DNA of 64,000 nucleotides from Psilocybe azurescens (GCA_023853785.1 JAJIRX010000871.1:372001-436000); one strand, 5' to 3'. Counted from the stretch's first letter, positions 10,521-22,110 are shown. Notes: generated by a model not told the origin, from the sequence alone. A program made the numbers and translations.

Positions 10521-12631
10521 ATGGCCCTTGTGGATGGTACATCCGATGAACGGACATCCTTGTTATCTGGCAGAGCGCAAACTGTGCCAAAATCGACGAC
10601 TACAACCGAGCGACAATCGCGGTCTTCCCGAAAGTCCCCTTGGGTGTCGCCAGTGATAATCATCACGATAATCACTCTGGTCTATCGACTCGCGACGACG
10701 CTTTTGACCACAACCACCATTCGGGTCCTCCACAAGATCGCGTGTCAGCTATGGTTCCACGTCAACGATCCGGATGCGTTTCCAGGCGGCCACATACCTG
10801 AACAGTCATGCGCGACACCTGGGGTCAATAAATATTATTCAATGATGATATCCACGACCACAATTGTGGACGGCCTTGGTGGTAATTGTCATCTTGAATG
10901 TCGTTCTAATTCGTTCTAAAAGTAGACATTTTTAGGCATATTTGGAACCGGAGTTGCCAGTTACTTGTCCTCACGAGTTGGAAGAAAGCCAGTGCTGATA
11001 TTCCTGCTTGCTTGTACTATGACCGATCATCTGGCTATTCTGACTGTTCAAAATATCTATGGATGGACACAATTCGCGATATTCGGCTTGATTGCGATTG
11101 TCGAGACGATTGGCAATGAGAATACTACAGTCTTCCTCGTAAGTATGTATATCGTGGATATTACTGAAGCTGAACAAAGGTACGCTATCAATCCGATTCC
11201 TATATGTTTCAGTCGCTATAAGCTAATTTTCTTGAGACAGAACTGCTGCTCTGAGTTCGATTACAGGGTGGCTTGTGCTAGGTATTTGTGCCACACAACC
11301 TTTTTACTTGGATACTTTCTGAGATATCGTGTAGGAGGCGCCCTTGCCTACTCAATAGGCGGATTCATAACAACTTATTCACACTCCGATTCTATCGTAT
11401 ACGTGATATCATTTGTCGTGGTTGGCTTGGTACTAACATTTACTGCCTTTGTACTCCCCGAATCATTCTCAGCGGAAAGGAGAGAGTTATTACGTCTCAA
11501 GCGACTCGCAGAAACTCCTACCGTATCACACACTCTGGTTCAAAAAGTCAAGGCAATTGCAGCTGTCGCTCTGGAGCCATTGGAACTTCTCAAACCTACA
11601 TATAACCCTTTGACTGGCAAGCCGAATTGGCGGCTGGTTTATTGTAGCGTGCATACCTTTATTGTCACTGTTGCAGATGCGTATGCTGCTCCTGCGATGT
11701 TGATATTCTTTACGACCCAATATTCGTATACGCCTGCTCAGGTCCGCACACTTCGCCAGCTAATCTACATCGTTTTGCTCTTCCTAATTCCCTGTTACGT
11801 AGGTGGGATATGTAATGTCGACATACAGCTTCTCCAGTGTATTTGTTCTGGCGATAGGCTTGCCGTTGGTTATCCGATGGCTCAAGCCGTTGTACAGTAG
11901 AACTCAGGCAAAGTCAATCCCGGAGGAGGACGAAAATAACGAGGCGATAGACCCAGTGGACAGAAATGAGCCTTTGCAGGAGGTAGTCGTTTCCGGGACT
12001 TCCGATAACATGGACGTACATATTACGGTCATCTCATGGGCCATCGAGTCGTTGACTTACATCGGTCTTGGAACCATGGGCACATTTTACGGCCAACTCT
12101 TAGGTTGGTTCCCTTGACATTCCTCATCGTCTATCGTTGTCGCTTCACCCTCCGTTTATCGTGTAGCTGTTGCTTCCGTTGGTGTTGGATCTGGACGCAT
12201 TCCGGGATGTCGAAGTTTGGTTGCTGCCTCGGTAGATCCCTTAAAGCAAGGTCAGTCGTGGCATTTAAGTATTTAAGTCTGCAATCTACCAAACCATCTA
12301 TCTGACGTGGATATCACAGGCGAGGCGCTTGCCTCCGTAGAGATGGTCTCGAATGTTGGAAGAATCATCTCTCCAATGATTATGGGAACCATAATGACGG
12401 CGTCAGTCCATGGTCGCTCAATGCACACCATTGTCATATCTGACACTATTCTTGATGATTGTGCTGCAGGACTATCTCTACCAATCCACAGATGATATTT
12501 TACGTTCACGCAGTACGTTAGACTCTTGTATTCGGCATGTCTAATTAAGTTAAATATAACTATGACAGGCAATCGTTGCGGTCGGTGCAGCTGTACTTTT
12601 CCTCGTTAGGGACTCCGATCGCTATCAATAG
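10521..12631 (+). CDS. MFS transporter, intact after splicing
   Basis: Predicted plasma-membrane transporter of unknown substrate. The ATG at 10521 sits in a good context (caccATGG). After an N-tail of about 45 residues a first hydrophobic segment follows ([14 protein letters not shown]). Exon 2 has the MFS motif A-like SRVGRKP after [10 protein letters not shown] charged central loop ([14 protein letters not shown]) separates the halves. The end is [18 protein letters not shown] with TAG at 12629-12631. All introns can be placed with GT-AG ends and preserved frame, including a 53-nt one after WLVLG, a 68-nt one after MGTIMTA and a 56-nt one before the last exon; about 480 residues. It resembles the Agaricomycete MFS general-substrate transporters. 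It once shared an upstream region with the P450, and the retrotransposon has replaced its leader from -15 outward. Confidence 0.85.
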
Positions 12632-12968
12632 CCTGTCATCGTACATCGTAGCGCACATATACCAGATTTGAAGATCACGACGGACTATATCTTACTGTAC
12701 ATACCTGTCTTCGGGAAATTTACTGGGCCGAGCACACGACCGTGATGACGTTTACCGTATACGTAACAGACACCAGTACGGATGTCATCTATATTCTGTA
12801 TATAGCATATTTAATCTCTTCCTCGGGTGGGTATAATCCCGAATCTCCTCACGTTAGGAACCAACGTTTGCCGCCATTGCTGAGAATAGTGTAGAATCCC
12901 ACAGTACTTGACAGTTCAAATTAAATGAATGCATGGTGACACCCCTCCTTCCCTTTCAGCACCTCACC

Positions 12969-14127
12969 ATGGCTTTCGATCTCAAGACCCCAGAAGGTCT
13001 TCTCTTATATCTCACTAGACACTTGTCTTTGGATGTTGATCCCAGCGGAGTGAAACGCCTCAGCGGAGGGTTCGTCAACGTCACCTGGCGGATCAGGCTC
13101 AACGCCCCTTATCAAGGTCACACGAGCATCATTCTGAAGCATGCTCAGCCACACTTGTCTTCGGATGAAGATTTCAAGATAGGTGTGGAACGCTCGGTGT
13201 GTGATAGTCCACTCTGCAAGAATGTTGTATCCGTTGACTAATAATCATCGGGCGTTCTATGCATAGGCGTACGAGTATCAAGCCCTCAAGGTCATGTCAG
13301 CCAATCAGGAGGTTCTAGGAGGCGGCGATAGTCGGGTATCTGTACCTGAGGGCCTTCACTACGACGTAGAGAATAACGCGTTGATCATGCAAGATGTTGG
13401 GACGATGAAGACTCTGTTGGATTACGCTACCGCCAAACCACCACTTTCCACAGAGATCGCCAGCCTCGTCGGCACTGAAATTGGGGCATTCATTGCTAGG
13501 CTTCATAATTTGGGGCGCAAGAGGAGAGATCAACCTGCCTTCAAATTCTTCTCTGGCAACATCGTCGGGAGAACAACCGCAGACCAGCTGTATCAGACCA
13601 TCATACCAAATGCTGCTAAATACGGCATTAATGACCCCCTTCTCCCGACTGTGGTGAAAGACCTAGTGGAGGAAGTCATGAACAGCGAGGAAACGCTTAT
13701 CATGGCGGATTTATGGAGTGGAAACATTCTTCTCGAATTCGTGGAGGGAAATCCATCAGAGCTGAAGAAGATATGGCTCGTGGATTGGGAGCTGTGTAAG
13801 TATGGCCCGGCATCTTTGGACATGGGTTACTTCCTAGGGGACTGTTATTTGATCGCTCGATTCCAAGACGAACTGGTAGGGACAACGATGCGAAAGGCCT
13901 ACTTGAAGGGCTATGCACGGACTGCCAAGGACACGATTAACTATTCGAAAGTTACCGCAAGTATCGGTGCACATCTCGTCATGTGGACTGATTTCATGAA
14001 ATGGGGGAACGATGAGGAGAGGGAAGAGTTTGTAAAGAAGGGCGTGGAGGCATTACATGACGCGTGGGAGGACAATAACGACGGGGAGATTACGTCTGTA
14101 CTAGTGAACGAAGCGTCAAGCACTTAA
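12969..14127 (+). CDS. APH/choline-kinase-like fold protein, two exons
   Basis: Predicted phosphotransferase of the aminoglycoside phosphotransferase/kinase-like superfamily; substrate unknown. I prefer the ATG at 12969 (caccATGG, MAFDLKTPEGLLLY) over 12933. One intron follows GVERS (donor near 13198, acceptor TAG near 13265) and exon 2 continues AYEYQALKVMSANQ. The N-lobe has a glycine-containing RLSGGFVNVTWRI and a likely ATP-site lysine in TSIILKHAQP. The catalytic loop is MADLWSGNILLE, with Asp and Asn present but HG of the usual HGD replaced by MA. The metal-binding segment is VDWELCKYGPASLDMGYF. Length is about 363 residues. It lies just downstream of the MFS transporter. Confidence 0.75.
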
Positions 14128-14271
14128 ACTAGGAATCAATTCTAAAGTTGCGTTTCTTTGCGCATACCAACAATGCAGGCTCCTAAAACCAGCCTCTCGT
14201 GTCGGGAGTAAAGAGCCTTCATCTGAGTCGTAGTGATGTTGCATATGAGAATGTAGCTTTGTCGGGTCTCT

Positions 14272-14296
14272 AATTAACCCCACCATAGGGTTAATT
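14272..14296. repeat. short perfect hairpin 3' of the APH-like gene
   Basis: AATTAACCC (14272-14280) and GGGTTAATT (14288-14296) form a nine-base-pair stem with a seven-base loop about 150 bp after the stop codon. It may be chance or a 3'-end signal; nothing else supports a role. Confidence 0.35.
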
Positions 14297-14384
14297 TGAG
14301 TGGACCTTATTAAGCATGCGACTGATGGTTTTGATAGTTAAACACTTCTAATTACTTGTTGCGTCAACTTCATTAATCACTTTA

Positions 14385-15264
14385 GGGCCTGTTCGGCTGC
14401 ACCATCTCGCGGATGGTAACTATACACGATCTCCATATTTAGTAACTCGCGACTTGATTAGATAATATCTGTGACTTTGAGTGACATTGAAATCAATATC
14501 TACACATGCTGTTGCAATGCCTCTCTAGCCTTGTAGGGGTCTCATATATCACCAAAGACTTGTGTTAAGCACTTTACTGTACAACTATGACCATGCATTC
14601 ATGGGGTCTGTAATGTGACCTATTTCTAACACCTCTTCATGTCTTCAAGCCCTAGCTGCCTTGACTTTATTTTGGCCCAGGTCAGATCCAGCACATCACT
14701 ATCAACTCTCCACAGCATTGTACCCAAAATGTTCAAAAATGTTCTTGATGAATGAGAGGCTTTCAGAAATTGGGGGAAAAAATAGTACAAGTTAAATTAG
14801 ACACTTTTTGTATTTTTTAATGATTTATTTGAATTTTAAACCTTTTTTGATTGGCCCTTTACCAACTCTTCAACCATCTCTGTGACTGTGACATATTTAA
14901 AAACTCTTCACTTCAAGGGGTCTGTTACTCGTAACCAAAAGAGATGGTTATAATAAGTAGTTCAGTAGTATCTATTCTACAGAGTGTTACCTTCTCTGTG
15001 TCTCTCAATGCTGGCCAATGGTATTGGAAGGTTTTATCAGTCTTTGACCAGTGACTACACTCACCAGAGAATTTGGATGGTATGGAGATGAAAAGATCCA
15101 GAAAAAAAGCCAGAAATACAAGGTAACAAAGGACGAGACACGAAATCTGCACATTTCATTCATGCGGTCACAAATTGGTCACATTATCTAATCAAGTCGC
15201 GAGTTACTAAATATGGAGATCGTGTATAGTTACCATCCGCGAGATGGTGCAGCCGAACAGGCCC
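14385..15264. mobile_element. PIF/Harbinger-like MITE with 82-bp terminal inverted repeats
   Basis: The ends 14385-14466 and 15183-15264 are perfect inverted copies (82 bp) beginning GGGCCTGTTCGGCTGCACC. TTA lies on both sides (14382-14384 and 15265-15267), the three-base target duplication typical of PIF/Harbinger elements. The 880-bp element has no credible transposase frame, so it is non-autonomous. The perfect repeats suggest recent mobility. Family assignment rests on the TTA duplication and the end sequence. Confidence 0.85.
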
Positions 15265-15267
15265 TTA

Positions 15268-16104
15268 AGTCTCAATGCTCCCAAACCTCTAAATCTTGGG
15301 ATTAAATCCCATTTCTAAAGAGAACGACATGGATATAGAGATAAGCCGATCGGCATTGAGATTCAGTAGTTCAAACACCGCGCGGTCTTATTCAATTTCG
15401 CCGTATGGCTACTTTATGTTACGCGCAAAGACTCAGTACAACTTTAGAACTGAGCAGGACTATTGTAAATATTCCACAGCTGTCTACTAATTATGATGGC
15501 CCTTCTACTCGTGATAATTAATTTATAGTAACGTCTCAAACAAGCTTTTGCTTGAACATCTGGATTTTTGGATACATTTCGGTTCTGCAAATGATGGTAT
15601 TGAAGATTTCCGGAGGTGATTGCGAGTGAAGCAAATGTCCCTATGAACACCGTGAAAAGCCGAACTTTGCGGATGAATCTCCCGCTAGAATTTAATAACT
15701 CATACCGTGTTTCCTATATTCCTGTGGAGCTCTCGCTAACCATACTTGTTGTTTGGTAAGGTGCTGGCAAGCTCATTTCATCGCTGAAAAAAGGATATTA
15801 GCTGAATTTCTGACTGCAGCTTGAATACGACATATTTTTTAGGGCTGAATGTTTTGGCCCCTCTCCCGACTGCCCCCGATGCGATGAATCAACAGCAAAA
15901 GCGCGACGAAATAACGGCCTTGTTAGTTATGAATACGAACTTAAATGAACAAACGTGCGCCCACTTGGAAGCGTAAGTATCGTAAGTAATATAAGATATC
16001 CGAATAGGTTGTTCGGTGAAGTTTGTAAATTTTCAGAAACAGGGTCTGGGCATAAGCATTCTGCTCAATGCCTAATCGCCTCTGCCTAATGTCTTTGCGC
16101 TTCT
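15268..16104. other. non-coding spacer between MITE and P450 relic
   Basis: I see no supported gene; only short frames without domains occur. It ends where homology to the P450 gene begins, near 16105. Confidence 0.5.
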
Positions 16105-17597
16105 CTACGTCGATGCTGGAGGAACGGATATGATTATTCTGAAGTTCTGAACTCATTGGAGGCTATAACCGACTTGTTGGAAAAGCGGGGGTCCCTGTAC
16201 TCGGGCCGGTAAGTCGTTACCATGTCTCATACGGATGTCATGTTTTTGACGAGAACGCGTCAGACTCAAGAGTACGATGGTGAACGAACTCATGGGATGA
16301 GAATTCGATTTTGGATTCATACTCTACGGCGAGAGATGGCGTGAAGAAGGACGCATGTTCGCCAAGGAGTTCACTGAGAAAAATATAAGGCACATATGAA
16401 ACAATGAAAAAACTCTCTGTAAGTCGTATTCCATATTACCTCGTGAATTATCGGGCAGATTAAATTGACAGTTATTCTCAAGGCTCAAAGTTTGACTCGA
16501 CTCTCATACGCCTCGGCTTGCCTTCAGGCTATGGATCCTAATGGCGGTCTCGAGCATCAGGAACGTGTGATCAAGAACACGGCCACACAGGTCAATGTCG
16601 GTAAGTAAAAATAACATCCCGTCGGTAATTAAAGTACAGGGCGCTAATCGATTATTTTTGGTCTAGGTGGCGGTGATACGGTAAATAAATCTTCCAGCGA
16701 AAAACCCGACCACTGATACATTTGTCTAAATTCAGACTGTCGGTGCTGTGTCAACATTTATTTTGGCTATAGTCAAATATCCCGAGGTTCAACGTAAAGT
16801 CCAAGCAGAGTTGGATGAATTTACGAGTAAAGGTCGTATCCCGGATTACGACGAAGATAACGACTCCTTGCCGTATCTCAGCGCGTGCTTTAATGAACTC
16901 TTTCGATGGGGCCAGATTGCACCCTTGCTATTGCTCATCGACTTATCAAGGATGATGTTTACAGCGAGTATACTATACCTAAGAATGCTTTGGTCTTCGC
17001 TAATAATTGGCACGGACGGTATATATCTGGGTATGGACTGCAGGGGCGGTTCTTCTGTTCGCGTTCAATATCGAACTGCCTGTTGATAAAGATGGGAAAT
17101 GTATTGACATACCAGTGGCGTTTACGACAGGATTTTTCAAGTAATATATTCATTCGCTTGATGCTCTCGTCTTATAATTCAAACTGCATCTCACTCACTA
17201 CGACCTTGGGGACTATACAGACATCCCGAACCTTTCCAATGCCTATTCGTGCCTCGCAATCTGGAGGGTCTCAAATCCGCATCTCGAGTCTAATTCATTT
17301 GTTGCAGCTAAGTGTGCGGAAGTTAAACTTGTGGAAGTTAAACTTGGCAGTGGCACGTATAAGTATCCTGAATCAAGGTCAGGAGGAGCAGGAGTAGAGA
17401 TAACGGAGATTGGACAGTAGATTTATAATATACTTTGATGTCGTAGCCCCATGCACATGTTGAGAGAGCAAACCGACAAGGGACAGCTTAGTAAATTAAA
17501 TGCTTAGTTACCCCGACATGACGATGACGGCTTTATTCAATGTTGAAGTCTGAAGTTAGGGATATGGGGAAATGATTGAGTAATGATTACTCATGTA
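16105..17597 (+). pseudogene. truncated inverted copy of the P450 at 1116-3317
   Basis: This segment is similar to the reverse complement of about 825-3050, including introns and 3' flank. It enters inside exon 2 (CTACGTCGATGCTGGAGG near 16107), keeps the PYGERWREE-type exon, the 14-nt I-helix exon (16678-16691) and the ExxR exon (NELFRW). The anchor and proline hinge are missing at the 5' end. One internal deletion near 16390-16400 joins AATATAAGGCA to CATATGAAA and removes about 440 bp. A second near 17025 removes about 300 bp, including the PERF and FxxGxRxCxG haem-loop coding exon. Without the cysteine ligand it cannot encode a working P450. The remaining 3' exon ends with CCTCGCAATCTGGAG and still has a stop. 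Confidence 0.88.
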
Positions 17598-18752
17598 TGT
17601 TTAATGTGTTTCGAGACCCGCTGTCGCATGAACTTTATCAGCCCCAGCAAAAACTCGCCAAAGAAATCGTAGCTCCGAAAGACTGGCCTGGAGTGCTCAT
17701 GCCAGCGTTTGACACAGCACAGACATATGCGACGCACTCGGTGAGGACACTCAGCCCCCAAAGGGGGAGTTGGGCAAGCACAAACTTCCATCGTAGTGTC
17801 GAAGTCGCATAGTGGGGTCTATCCATTCCAGAGACCTGTGAGAGCATAACTGTTAGATGTTGGTTAAGACTCGGAAGAGAGAAGGGCTTATTACTGCGTT
17901 AGTTCAGGATTCAATTGAAGTGCCTGACCCCAAATGAGGCGCCTTCGTATACTGAGATTTAACGTCGTCCACGCAATATATACCTCCAGGCGGATCAGCT
18001 TTTAGTATATAATCGGTTATCTCGCCATGTTTAGTTAATCAACGGTCAAATAAGCAGCAATGAAATTGGATTTTTGAGCCAACATCTGCGTGTCATGAAG
18101 ACAATAGCCCGCGACCAAGTACATCTAAGCACTTAAGTGCAAGTCAAGTACGCGCTCCCCCCCTGTGTTTACTATGACCGAGACACACATACTGGTATGC
18201 TTCTCTCTTCGTGCACGTCTTTTCTGAGTTCAAACTCTCGTTGGCACTATATCTCTGACTAAACCCGCCATGTATACCTTTTTCACATCCGTCCCCGTAT
18301 TATCAGTTAGGCCAGCACGGCAGCCTTTTAAGTAATCACCCACATGGTAGTGATATGATATGACAAAGCACACAATTGAGCTCATCGTTTAAGAGGGAGT
18401 TCAGGAACACCTGGAGGAGTCATCGCTGACATTGAGGAACGGAATCCACTATCGTTGCTAAGATTGCAGGACATTCTGAAATAAGTCATGAATTGGGATA
18501 AGGTGGCAAACAAAACAACCATACATTCACTTGATACATAATTTACTCTGTAACATGCGAGCCGTCCTATTGGCAGAATTTGATGTTGATTTATTGATAT
18601 ATACTTAAGACGATTTCCTCGGAACTGCAGTTGCGGCACTCCGAGTTCTGCATGATGGACAACCTGTGACGACAATTGAAGATACACAAATATAGACTGT
18701 CCGCGCTTGATAATTAACCGTCGACTCACTTCGAGTTGATGCCAACGTTGAC
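17598..18752. other. no supported gene
   Basis: Short frames at 17576-17847 on both strands and at 18382-18817 on the minus strand have no recognisable domain. Part of this stretch is probably 3' UTR of the minus-strand gene ending at 18753. A run of seven C occurs near 18157. Confidence 0.45.
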
Positions 18753-19265
18753 CTATACAATAGTATTGATAAGGGCATCAATATCGCCGGCTGTTTCGGC
18801 AGTGAAATACTTCTCATCGTTGAAGGTTGTGAACTGTAAAAGGAGAGGCATCAGTTTTAGAATCGAACATGAGGGAGATTCGTACCGTGGCGGCAGTCAA
18901 GACGGTCTTGTTACGCACTGACACCCACCCAGCGGGGATGGGCGCTGGGTAACTCTCCCAGCTGATAGGGTCATGTTCGTACTCTTTCGTAGCCGGAATG
19001 ATAGGGACAAAATCTTTTTGGCCGCTATTCCACCCCGCATCTGAACAGAGGCAAGATTGGAGGCGCCTTTGAAGCTGGCAATGTACGTGACTGTAATCGA
19101 CTGTGCGGGAGCATCGACAGAGAGGACGAGGAGGGGGTGTTTGTCTTTACGCTGCTTCGATAAAGTCTGGGTTGTTAAAACATCTTCGACGATGAGAGGT
19201 CCTGGCGCCGCATAGATCACCATTCCTGGCGTGATATTTTCGACATTGACTTGAGAGCGGGACAT
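18753..19265 (-). CDS. small hypothetical protein, one intron, apparent one-base frameshift
   Basis: Function unknown. The ATG at 19265 gives MSRSQVNVENITPGMVIYAA, followed by a beta-rich segment (LLVLSVDAPAQSITVTYIAS). After VQMR the frame is lost at CCCC 19033-19036 (GGGG on the coding strand). One extra base there restores GWNSGQKDFVPIIPATKEYE and a reading through PAPIPAGWVSVRNKT. A GT-AG intron (about 18837-18893) then leads to a last exon ending DALINTIV with TAG at 18753-18755. The restored product is about 150 residues, small and soluble, without signal peptide. It resembles short uncharacterised Agaricomycete proteins, but I cannot name a domain. Confidence 0.55.
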
Positions 19266-20004
19266 TGTGTTAATCCTGTTATTCGATTTCTTGTCGATAC
19301 TTGCTTCCGCGAAGCTGGATTTATACCAGCAAGTAGGGCGTCCATAATGACAGTATGGACTTGTTTGCAGGCACATAAACTCGGAGAAAAGCAGTCGGAA
19401 CGTAGAACAATACTGTTTCAAATGCGTCGAAAAGGCAAGAAAATCATTTTTGTGGCTGGCCAGCAGGGGGAATACATCGACCGTGTTATTTTCGGAGTCA
19501 ACATAGGGACATATGAGCCAGGGTTTTCTGTCCAAAGTCAAACACTGTGATGGCAGGGGTAATGCTATGATAGGATACATGAACAGTTAAAGGACAAAGG
19601 TGGCACAGTGCGGTATTGGAAGACATTTGCGTTTGCGTGCCGTGCTCGCTCCAGAGAGCTAGGCAGCTACTGATAGAGCGCATGACTCGCTCGGATAAAC
19701 GTCAGGTCGTGGCGTGCTGTTTTAACGAAGAGAAACTTTAGGAAGATCGTGTAAGTATGTAGACCAAGCAAGGAAAGGAAAAGCTTACGAGCGATCAATT
19801 TGATCAATTCTCGCACAAAGCTGTCACGGGCCGTCAATTCTCCGCGATCACAAAAAGAACGACAAGTCATGCCCTACCATCACCAGTCCAGTCCACTGTC
19901 CAATTCATTCCTTCCCAACCTTCGTACCTTCAACCTATCCGACATTTCAATCAGATTTCACACAGCCCAGCAATCAGATTTACCCTCACCAATTTATAGC
20001 CGCT
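19266..20004. promoter_or_regulatory. divergent intergenic region
   Basis: This 739-bp region separates the minus-strand small gene and the plus-strand kinase gene, so it should hold both promoters. No clear TATA element or gene stands out. Confidence 0.35.
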
Positions 20005-22110
20005 ATGGCTGCGGAAACTCTGCTTGATTCCTTTCGTGTTGTGAAACGAATCGCAGCTGGAGGTTTTGGTATGTGTATTGTACTTGAATTGTTTACAACC
20101 TCTGTGATCCTCAGAGAATGAGCCTATAGGTATTGTTGATGAAGGAGTTGATCATAACGACCAGAAAGTCGCTATCAAGCGTGAGCTCGCATCTAACAAA
20201 GTGTCCAGACCAATCTTGGAGCACGAATACCATGTTTTAAAGAGCCTTGCGGGCCACAACTGTATACCTGACGTCAAAACCTACGGAATTCAGGGAAATT
20301 TCAATGTTCTAGTCATGGATCTTCTTGGTCCAAGTTTGAGCGATCGTTTCCGAGATTGCGCCAAAAGATTCACTCTCAAGACAACTGCACATTTAGGCAT
20401 CGGAATGGTAAGTCATATTGCTGATCATCCTGTGAGCATATATCAATTTACTAGCTCTTGCATACAGCTCGATGCTATAGAGCACATACATTCTCGCGGC
20501 TTCATCCACCGCGATATCAAACCAGAGAATTTTCTGCTCGGCCTTAGGGCTAAATCTCATATCGTCCACCTAATCGATTTTGGGCTCGCTCGACCATGGA
20601 GAATGGTGACACCTGGCACTCGTTTCCCATCCTTGTCTGTAAAAGAAGACATAGGCGTCATTGGTACCTTGCCCTATGCGTCTCAACACGCTCATCTAGG
20701 ACTAGGTGTGTTTGTCTAGCACGTTTACTCTGTTTTTTTGCAGTGACCATCCAAATGTAGAACAGACGCGGCGAGATGACCTGCATGCCTTTACGTATAC
20801 ACTTCTTCTGTTCGCTCGAGGTGGTCTCCCTTGGGACCATATTCGAGGAGGAACTCGAAAACACTGCGCAAGACGTATTCTAGAAAAAAAGCTCTCATGG
20901 ACTCCTACACGACTTTGTAAGGGCCTTCCAGACGAGCTCGAAGAGTTGGCTACCCACTGTCTGGGTCTCGGCTTAAACGAGAGTCCTGATTATCACCTCC
21001 TGCGTGTAAAATTAGATACTCTAGCTAACCGGGAGGGATGGATCGCCAACCCGGGATTCGAATGGGACGAATCAGGTTGGGAAGGTGAGGACCTAATCGG
21101 ATATACACATATAGGTGCTTAAAATTTTCTATGGTAGCATCTACGACATCCGAAGTCGAGATAAGACCTTTGGACCCGCTTCCTAACGTCAGTTTGAAGC
21201 AGGGAGACATCGTGCTTTTGAAGATAAGCCCCGAGAAGACCCTCGACTACGAGCCTGTGCCTCGGGATTTGGACCCAAGTTTCTTTCCTCACCAGATTGC
21301 TAATGCTCGGGAGGATAAGATTCCATTTCGCCCCGCTGTCATACGCCAAATAATATCTCAGGAGAGTGACCCTATGTATTTCAAGCTACAGGTTTTCCCT
21401 CTCACACAGCGAAACCTGAGTGAACTTTCCAGACGCCGTAGAGGCTGCTTTCGCCCTGTTGAGATGCTTGTCGAGGTTTCATCAGGGCACCAGCAACGTT
21501 TTGGTGGTGTCCACATATACACCACCTCTCTGTTGCCTCCTTTTCATGTAGAATATGAGCAGGCAAGTCTTCATCTAGAATCACTAAGAAGTCGACACGT
21601 TACTTAATTTCTCCATGTATTTAGGCGTCAAACATTAGCGCCTGGCTATCGCTACCTAACGAAGTACTGAAGCACCTTGAATCTGATTTAGCATGTGTTC
21701 CAACTCCATACTCACTCGTGTACGACTCTGATGATGAGGATACCCGCTCTATTCGACGGCGCCTACCAAAAATATGGTCTTCAGGCAACTATGTCACGGA
21801 GATACGACCATGCAGAGCAACTGATCTTATGGGAACCACATCAACACCCTTTGGAAGCATTAATGGATGGATTCCAGACATGTTGTACGTGGAAGAATTA
21901 CGGCACCAGGAGAATGGGGGAACTGGGTGAGACCAGTCTGCTAGTGTCGATTTTTTGTATCATAATGTTGAAACCATCTTTAGGGTCCTTGGTGACTCCG
22001 ACTCAGACAGCGACTCAGACGAGGATACAGAATTTTGGGACTGGCCTCGAGCAGTAGACAGGCGCCTATCGTGTACATGCACCGCAGTGATAGACTCTAC
22101 GTCAGGATAA
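20005..22110 (+). CDS. casein kinase 1-like protein, possibly spliced to a second C-terminal domain
   Basis: Predicted CK1-family kinase. The ATG at 20005 opens MAAETLLDSFRVVKRIAAGG, giving a P-loop GGFG split by intron 1. Then follow VAIKRE (ATP lysine), FIHRDIKPENFLLG (catalytic loop), LIDFGLARPW (DFG) and a CK1-type IGTLPYASQHAHLG activation segment. Read straight through, the kinase frame stops at 21120-21122, and a new ATG lies only eight bases on at 21131. A 53-nt GTGAGG...TAG intron (21085-21137) instead joins SGWE in frame to ASTTSEVEIRPLDP, giving one gene that continues through GDIVLLKISPE, a further intron after HVEYEQ, and an acidic tail (GDSDSDSDSDEDTEFWDW) to TAA at 22108-22110. 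The C-terminal part is an unrecognised domain, also plausible as a separate protein. The kinase call is firm; the fusion is inference. Confidence 0.75.

Noticed and set aside
10521..12631. MFS gene as a pseudogene because of in-frame stops in the raw reading
   Set aside because: Every stop falls inside a credible GT-AG intron and the spliced frame is continuous.
17576..17847. Frames on both strands after the P450 relic
   Set aside because: No domain; partly in duplicated 3' flank of the P450.
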